This document shows, piece after piece, positions 58,111-64,000 of a stretch of DNA of 64,000 bases. Each line of letters opens with the position of its first letter. The first letter of the stretch is position 1. Under the pieces are notes generated by a model. The model was not told where the DNA came from. It searched no databases and saw nothing but the letters and a program-made list of their open reading frames with translations. Position numbers and translations under genes: made by a program. The DNA comes from Anthostomella pinea (Eukaryota > Ascomycota > Sordariomycetes > Xylariales > Xylariaceae). The stretch spans positions 5,332,001-5,396,000 of the forward strand of contig CAUWAG010000010.1 in the NCBI GenBank assembly GCA_963556695.1, read 5' to 3'.

Positions 58111-59605
58111 ATGTCGCAAAACCGCCCGACAGCGGCTTTCAATACTCTCAAAATGGGAGGTGAGACAGATTTGCCAAGCCCCGTTCGAGGAATTGAAAAG
58201 ACCATACTGAAGGAGAACCTTCTAGACTCCGTCACGGAACAAGTCCAGGACGGCATCACCGGCGAGACGAGGGAGCTCAAGTACACGCAGTGCAAGATCG
58301 TCGGCAATGGCTCGTTCGGCGTCGTCTTCCAGACGAAGCTGTCGCCCTCAGGCGAGGATGCTGCCATCAAGCGTGTCCTCCAAGACAAGAGGTTCAAGGC
58401 AAGTTTCATTGTGCTGTAATGCACTACGTGTGTATCCTGGATATTCGCTAACTATTTGAGACAGAACCGAGAGCTCCAGATCATGCGCATCGTCCGGCAC
58501 CCCAACATCGTGCAGCTGAAGGCTTTCTACTACTCCAACGGCGAGCGCGTGAGCATCGGATTCCAACCAGGTGGTCTCGCAAACATGTGCTAACATTATA
58601 GCAGAAGGACGAGGTCTACCTGAACCTGGTGCAGGAATTCGTACCCGAGACTGTCTATCGAGCCTCACGCTTTTTCAACAAGATGAAGTCGACCATGCCA
58701 ATTCTCGAAGTCAAACTGTACATCTACCAGCTGTTCCGAGCTTTAGCTTATATCCACTCGCAGGGCATCTGCCACCGCGATATCAAGCCCCAAAATCTGC
58801 TCCTAGACCCCAACACTGGGATACTCAAGCTGTGCGACTTCGGCAGCGCCAAGATACTGGTTGAGAATGAGCCCAATGTTTCATACATCTGCTCTAGGTA
58901 CTACAGAGCACCAGAACTCATCTTTGGTGCCACCAACTACACGACCAAGATTGGTAAGCCAGGTTTCTGCTTTTCGGGACCCCGACGTGCGTTGCTTACT
59001 ATACCCCCCTAGATGTCTGGTCGACCGGCTGTGTCATGGCGGAACTGATGCTGGGACAACCACTATTTCCTGGAGAATCTGGCATCGACCAACTGGTGGA
59101 GATCATAAAAGTGCTCGGAACCCCTACGCGAGAACAGATCAGGACCATGAACCCCAACTACATGGAGCACAAGTTTCCGCAAATCAAGCCCCACCCGTTC
59201 AATAAGGTGTTCCGGAGGGCCGATCAGAGTGCTTTGGAATTGATAGCCAAGTTGCTAGAATACACGCCTACTGAGCGTCTCGGCGCCATCGACGCCATGG
59301 TTCACCCTTTCTTCGATGAGCTGCGTGACCCGAACACGAAGCTCCCGGATTCGCGGCACCAGAGTGGACACTTCAAGGACCTGCCCACGCTCTTCGACTT
59401 CACCAGACACGGTAAGTATTCCTCTGATGAGGTTATGCGCAGGCGTGTATATGCTGACTAAACGCTCGCAGAATTGTCCATCGCGCCGCAGCTGAACTCG
59501 AAGTTGGTACCAAGCCACATGAAGCCGATATTGGCGTCTCGCAATCTCGATATCGACAACTTCTTGCCCATGTCGAAGCAAGAGATGATGGCCAAACTGG
59601 ACTGA
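58111..59605 (+). CDS. GSK3: Glycogen synthase kinase-3 (GSK-3/shaggy family)
   Basis: A Ser/Thr kinase controlling stress, metabolism and development. Exons 58111-58398, 58465-58548, 58605-58953, 59013-59411 and 59472-59605 give 417 residues. Kinase landmarks: glycine loop [10 protein letters not shown], the Lys in [26 protein letters not shown], and the activation-loop Tyr and priming-phosphate Arg in [14 protein letters not shown]. Downstream are the family segments [30 protein letters not shown] and [15 protein letters not shown]. Intron 1 is a GC-AG intron (AAG|GCAAGT to GACAG|AAC), fixed by the family-conserved join [13 protein letters not shown]. The mRNA leader is long and likely spliced. 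Confidence 0.97.
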
Positions 59606-61331
59606 GCCACCGCTTTGCGTGCGCTTTGTCCCTGACCATGCGTCACCGCCCGGATTGTCGCTGCTGCAGTCACTCGCTGACCGATGTCGCACATGGCTCA
59701 CATACGTCGAATTGGTCTTTCGAGCGTGGCAAACCCGCAACGGCGATTCTCCGTCTGTCTCGGCGCATTTCAACTTGGAGCATACTGAGAGAGATCAAGA
59801 ATAACGTGACGCGAAGGCTCGAGAATATTGGGTTCTCGACCAATATGGCGTTGTTATGGAAGATTCCAGGGTGTTGGGACTTTCGGGAACTCGCGACGTG
59901 TTTGGCCTTGGTATCTCGAATTTAGCGGCAAGGGCTGCCCAGCTGCTACGACATTCCTGGAATACTGAGTAGAAGGCACGGAACGACTCCCGGCGTTCTT
60001 AGACTTCTCCTATGCTTGACCGAGACGGAATTTGCTTTATTTATCTTGTTCGATTACTCGCTTTGTCCTTGTGGTGGGCGACCGCAGGGTGGCCGGATGG
60101 CCTCTCGGTGGTCTTCCGAGATATTCCCCGCACATGTCAAGGGGAAAACACAATGGCGTATATCTTATTTCGTGAGAGCTGGGGCGAGAGAGTGGTAACG
60201 AACGATACGCGCCACGAAGATGGAATATTGGTATTCCACCAGGAGCCATTCGATGATGCAGCAATGGTAGTTGGACTGGGCAGTCCTGACGGAATTCGGA
60301 CATACCTACTAAAAGATTTTCTTTGTCATGCAGGACGTGTTCTGCCGTGCGTCTCTGATGGAAGAGGGGTTCGCAAAAGGGAGCACCGGCTACTACTGCC
60401 CAGTCGACCAGGGAGAGAGTCTGGCGCAACTGCTGCATAACAGCATGGAAGAGATCAACCGTTCAGACTAAGAAAAAATCGACATCATCACCCTCTACTT
60501 GATTCGCTTCGCCTTCGTTCTATGGTGATTGTTTGAAACGAGCCCCAGCTGTTGTAGTATGGAAGTAAGTTGCAAAAGAATAGGCTGGCTTATGCAGCTC
60601 AGACTTTGCATTTGCAGCTGCACCTTTGTCAATGGTTTCAAGGTTCTGGAGAGGTTCAAATATACCATCATGTATTTTCCAGGTACTAGGAGTTCAGTAG
60701 TGATGGCACTGATCGTGAGCGTATCCAGAGTAGACGGCGTGTACTGACTGTGACCGAATAGATTCAATCGGCTTCACGAGGGCTTGCCTTAGCCGTTCCA
60801 GCATTGAGTTGTGCAGCTAGAAGAGGTTATGTACGGTCTTGGTTGGTTGGTTGGTTGATTGATTGCCTTGATCCTGTTTGTCACCCCAATGTCTCGTCAC
60901 ACAAATACGATGCCTACTTGTCAGGGACGCCGACAGTGATCTTCCCTTCTCTTCATGCAGGTCACATCGGTACATATTTCTTCATCTGACCATGATAACT
61001 TAACATCAGAGAAAACACCAGAGGGCTGTCTATCACATTGGAAGACTGGGGTTAGCTACAGCTACAGCCACTCGGAGAATCCCATTACCTGGCTGCTCGG
61101 CAAAAGTGCCAGCGGGCGCCAGCTGCCGTGTCCTTCCCGTCTTAGCTGTCCAGCCGCAGCTCCGTCAGCTGAAGGGTACGTACCTATTTGGGACGGGAGG
61201 CTCCACAAGCCGGGCGCGTCGTTGCACCCATTCTGATAATAAGCTCGCGACACCAAGCTACCAGCTTTAAGCTCCCCATCCTCCTCCTCCTCCTCCTCCT
61301 CCTCAGAATCGTCTTCCTTTCCATCAGCATC
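59606..61331. other. Intergenic region
   Basis: GSK-3 3' flank and CBP80 promoter, 1.7 kb. It contains GGTTGGTTGGTTGGTTGATT near 60841-60860 and a (CTC)n tract at 61280-61302 just before the CBP80 start. A plus-strand frame at 60012-60440 has no family resemblance. Confidence 0.5.
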
Positions 61332-63911
61332 ATGGCGGACTACGACCGACGACAGTCTGGTGGCGGCGGCTACAATAATCGCAAGCGGCGCTACAGAGGT
61401 AAGGAACAAATTGCCGTCGCTTACCACTACCATCTACACATAGCAACATTCACATGCCTGGAAAGATTATGTGGGCCTGCGCTGACAATATGCTCTCCAG
61501 ATGACGACGAGTACGATCGCCGGCCACAGCGCCGTCGCTACGATGCGCCGGTCCCAGTTCGCATACGCAAGCAACTGCTGGGCCTCGCCGAGTCTCCCCT
61601 TCGACGCTGGCACGAGGAGGTACAGTCGATCGCGCAGGTCATTGCCGAGAACTACGAGGAGCAAGAGCTTCGAACGAGCTTCCTAGACCTTGTGCCCCAG
61701 ATGGTCATCGAACAACCGCTCAAGGTCCCCTTCGTAGCAGCTGTCGTACTGCTTGTCAACTCGATTAAGCCTGAGATCATCGACGAGCTCCTTGCTCGCG
61801 TCGCGAGCGATACCGAGGAAAAGGTCAAGGTCGGCGAATGGCGCGACGTGAAGCTCTACCTCAAGTTCCTCGCATGCTTACAAGGCTGCCTCGAGGGTGA
61901 TGGCCTGTTCCCGCTGTTGGAGGAGCTCTTTAGCCGTGCTGTGGACTTGCAGACGGCCAGCTCCGACGATGTCAGTCTCAGTCCCGCGAAACTCACCTCT
62001 CACCTCGCTTGCTTGATCGGGTTTGCTAACCAGGTGACCACAGACCATCGGAACCGAACTAGTCAAGATCATCCTCCTCACCATACCGTATATCCTGGCA
62101 GCCGCCCCTACTGCGCAGTCGCAACAGAAAGCCGCCGAACTCATGGACAAGACCGACGTCATTGCCTCGGAGCCGCATGCTCTACAGGTCCTCATTGACC
62201 CTTATCATGTCAGCGATGGAAGCGACAGCCCGACGGCTAACATGAGTCTGGTTGGTCTGCTTCAGAAACAGCTCCAGAACGAGGCGACCAGCGGCTGGGA
62301 GCTCTCTTGTCTCCCCAGGCCGTGGCAGATGCCCCTCGAGGAGATCGAGCAGCAGGAGAAACTCGATAGCGCGCAAAAGCACACGCTACCCGGTATATCC
62401 ATCCCCGAGAAGGTCATCACGGGCCCGCGCCCTTTGTTCCCCGAGGTCTTTTACTCGGTCTATGTGAACCAGGAAATCGCATCCGTTCCACCCGTCAGCA
62501 GCATTGCATCGTCCATCATTCGAGATGCGCTATCCGACACCATCAACATCCTACACTTCAACCGCAACGCCACCGCCCGATTTCTCATAGACGTAGACTG
62601 CTATTTTGCCCCGGGCACTTTCGTCAAGCGCGCTACACCATTCGACCGATTACGGGATATTGAGGGCGACCGTTCAACCTGGAAACCCGAGGACGTTGCC
62701 GTGGATGCCGTCTTCTCGCAGCTTTTTCAACTGCCGACCCCCGAGCACAAGCTTGTCTACTTCCATTCAGTTCTCACCGAGGCCTGTAAGATTGCCCCAG
62801 CTGCAATCGCTCCTAGTTTGGGTCGAGCAATCCGGTACTCTTACATGAACACCTACCGACTGGACCTTGAACTGACCTACCGTTTCCTGGACTGGTTTAC
62901 CCATCATCTCAGCAACTTTGGGTTCATGTGGAAGTGGACCGAGTGGGTTGATGATGTGAATCTGCCGGATATGCACCCAAGCAAGGCGTTCATTATGGGA
63001 GCCTTGGACAAGGAGATTCGCCTCAGTTTTGCCCAGCGTATCAAGGGTACCTTGCCTGAGCCATACCAAGCACTGATCGGTCCCGAGAAGGAACAAGATA
63101 CCCCTGAGTTCAAGTTCAACGATGACCGTAAGTCCACGTGTGCCCCAGACACCGCCAGCGCGCAACTAATATAGAGGCAGATACACCATTCGCTGCGGAA
63201 GGCAAGGAACTTGCCGCGCTTCTCAAACGCAAAGCCCCAGATGACGAGATCCAACCTGTAATCGATCGCATTCATTCTGCAGCACTCGACCAATCCATCG
63301 ATCCTCTTGTCTCCAGCACCGACGTTTTCATGACGGCTGTGTGCTGGGTTGGATCCAAGTCCCTAAGCCACGTGCTCGCTTGCATAGAACGCACCAAGGA
63401 CAGGCTCCTCGATGCTGGCGCAGCATCAGAAGCCGCAAGAGCGCAGATAATAACCGCAGTCATGAGCTATTGGTCAGCTCATCCAGGCGTTGCGATTAAC
63501 ATCGTCGAGAAGCTGCTGAATTATTCGATCGTTACACCTGCTGCCGTCATCGATTGGGCTCTAGTTAGCGATCGCGCAGGCCCGTATGGCGAGGCACTGA
63601 GCAAGGCTTGGGTATTCGAGCTGGTCTTCAACACTGTCGTCAAAGTCACAGGCCGCCTTCGCCAGGTTGTGAGTGGGGAGATGGGCGAAGGCGCGGTGGA
63701 GGAAGTTGCGGCAATGCGCGATCTCTTCAAAAGGATGGACGATGCCCTGGTCAGCTGGGCCCAAGGAACCAAGGACCAGATGATGGATCCGGTGGTGTCT
63801 GACGGCGGCGAAGACCTTGTCAAACGATGGGGCGAGAGATGGTTGCGAGTGTTCAGACGAAGATCGGCTATCGAGGAGTCCTTCTTGGCCGAGAGCAAAG
63901 TTACGGCTTGA
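61332..63911 (+). CDS. CBC1: Nuclear cap-binding complex large subunit CBP80
   Basis: CBP80 binds CBP20 and the m7G cap of nascent pol II transcripts, promoting splicing, export and first-round translation. Exons 61332-61398, 61501-61970, 62044-63127 and 63181-63911 give 783 residues, normal for the family. The N-terminus is Arg/Gly/Tyr-rich (MADYDRRQSGGGGYNNRKRR), compatible with an NLS. Three MIF4G-type helical domains follow. Recognisable blocks: SFLDLVPQMVIEQPLKVPFVA, LKFLACLQGCLEGDG, the middle segment PFDRLRDIEGDRSTWKPEDV, FMWKWTEW and the C-terminal YWSAHPGVAINIVEKLLNYSIVTPAAVI. The gene is complete in the window. Confidence 0.94.
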
Positions 63912-64000
63912 GATGTATGACGTTGGCGAACAAGCTGTCAGGCCATCGCCAGACTGGCTAGGCACGATGTACCGAGGGCCGGCTACGCTTCTAAAAGGGG
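63912..64000. other. Right edge, CBP80 3' flank
   Basis: Only 89 bases remain after the CBP80 stop; nothing is recognised in them. Confidence 0.5.

Overview
The window is nuclear DNA of a filamentous ascomycete (Pezizomycotina, most likely Sordariomycetes). The evidence is short introns (about 45-80 nt) with GTANGT donors and CTAAC-like branch points, compact intergenic spaces, a six-exon actin gene, a SAT4/Pth11-type rhodopsin-domain membrane protein, a 2EXR-domain gene, and nuclear tRNA genes with short anticodon-loop introns. No bacterial operon, phage, CRISPR array or large secondary-metabolite cluster is visible.

Layout. 0.6-8.1 kb: cohesin loader SCC4/MAU2 (-), a YheT-type alpha/beta hydrolase (+) and the RAI1/DXO decapping nuclease (-), with a MITE-like element between the last two. 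8.4-12.2 kb: two convergent intron-containing tRNA-Ser(GCU) genes, a small conserved-looking protein, GET4 (-), tRNA-Gly(CCC) and a second MITE-like copy. 12.5-17.4 kb: a small mitochondrial membrane protein, a second inverted-repeat element, a SAT4-like membrane protein and an AYR1-like SDR. 18.5-24.1 kb: an epoxide-hydrolase-like protein without its catalytic residues, a frame-disrupted 2EXR gene and an aldo/keto reductase. 24.1-26.4 kb is gene-poor, with MITE, repeat and possible 5S relics. 26.4-40.1 kb: TOM40 (-), 6-phosphofructo-2-kinase (+), a WW protein (-), a CaaX-ended ubiquitin hydrolase (-), mitochondrial ribosomal protein uL5m (+) and FES1 (-). 42.2-49.2 kb: actin (+), a mitochondrial GGQ ribosome-rescue factor (-), a small subunit of serine palmitoyltransferase (+) and Elongator ELP2 (-). 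49.2-58.1 kb is almost gene-free: simple repeats, a tRNA-like sequence and a few coding-like scraps. 58.1-63.9 kb: GSK-3 kinase (+) and nuclear cap-binding CBP80 (+).

Most genes are single-copy housekeeping genes that are independently transcribed. Loose themes recur: RNA 5'-end biology (RAI1, CBP80), translation and tRNA (tRNAs, ELP2, rescue factor, uL5m), mitochondrial biogenesis (TOM40, uL5m, rescue factor) and proteostasis (GET4, FES1, ubiquitin hydrolase). No operon-like cooperation is implied.

The most interesting signals are a multi-copy TIR/TA mini-transposon family, a second inverted-repeat element, a PFK-2/FBPase-2 with the phosphatase histidine changed to alanine, a dead epoxide-hydrolase homologue, a prenylation-box deubiquitinase with PPxY motifs next to a WW-domain gene, an 8-nt microexon in RAI1 and a GC-AG intron in GSK-3. 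I did not find a clearly novel multi-gene system. Exon boundaries come from hand splicing with reading-frame and family-homology checks; no transcript data were available.
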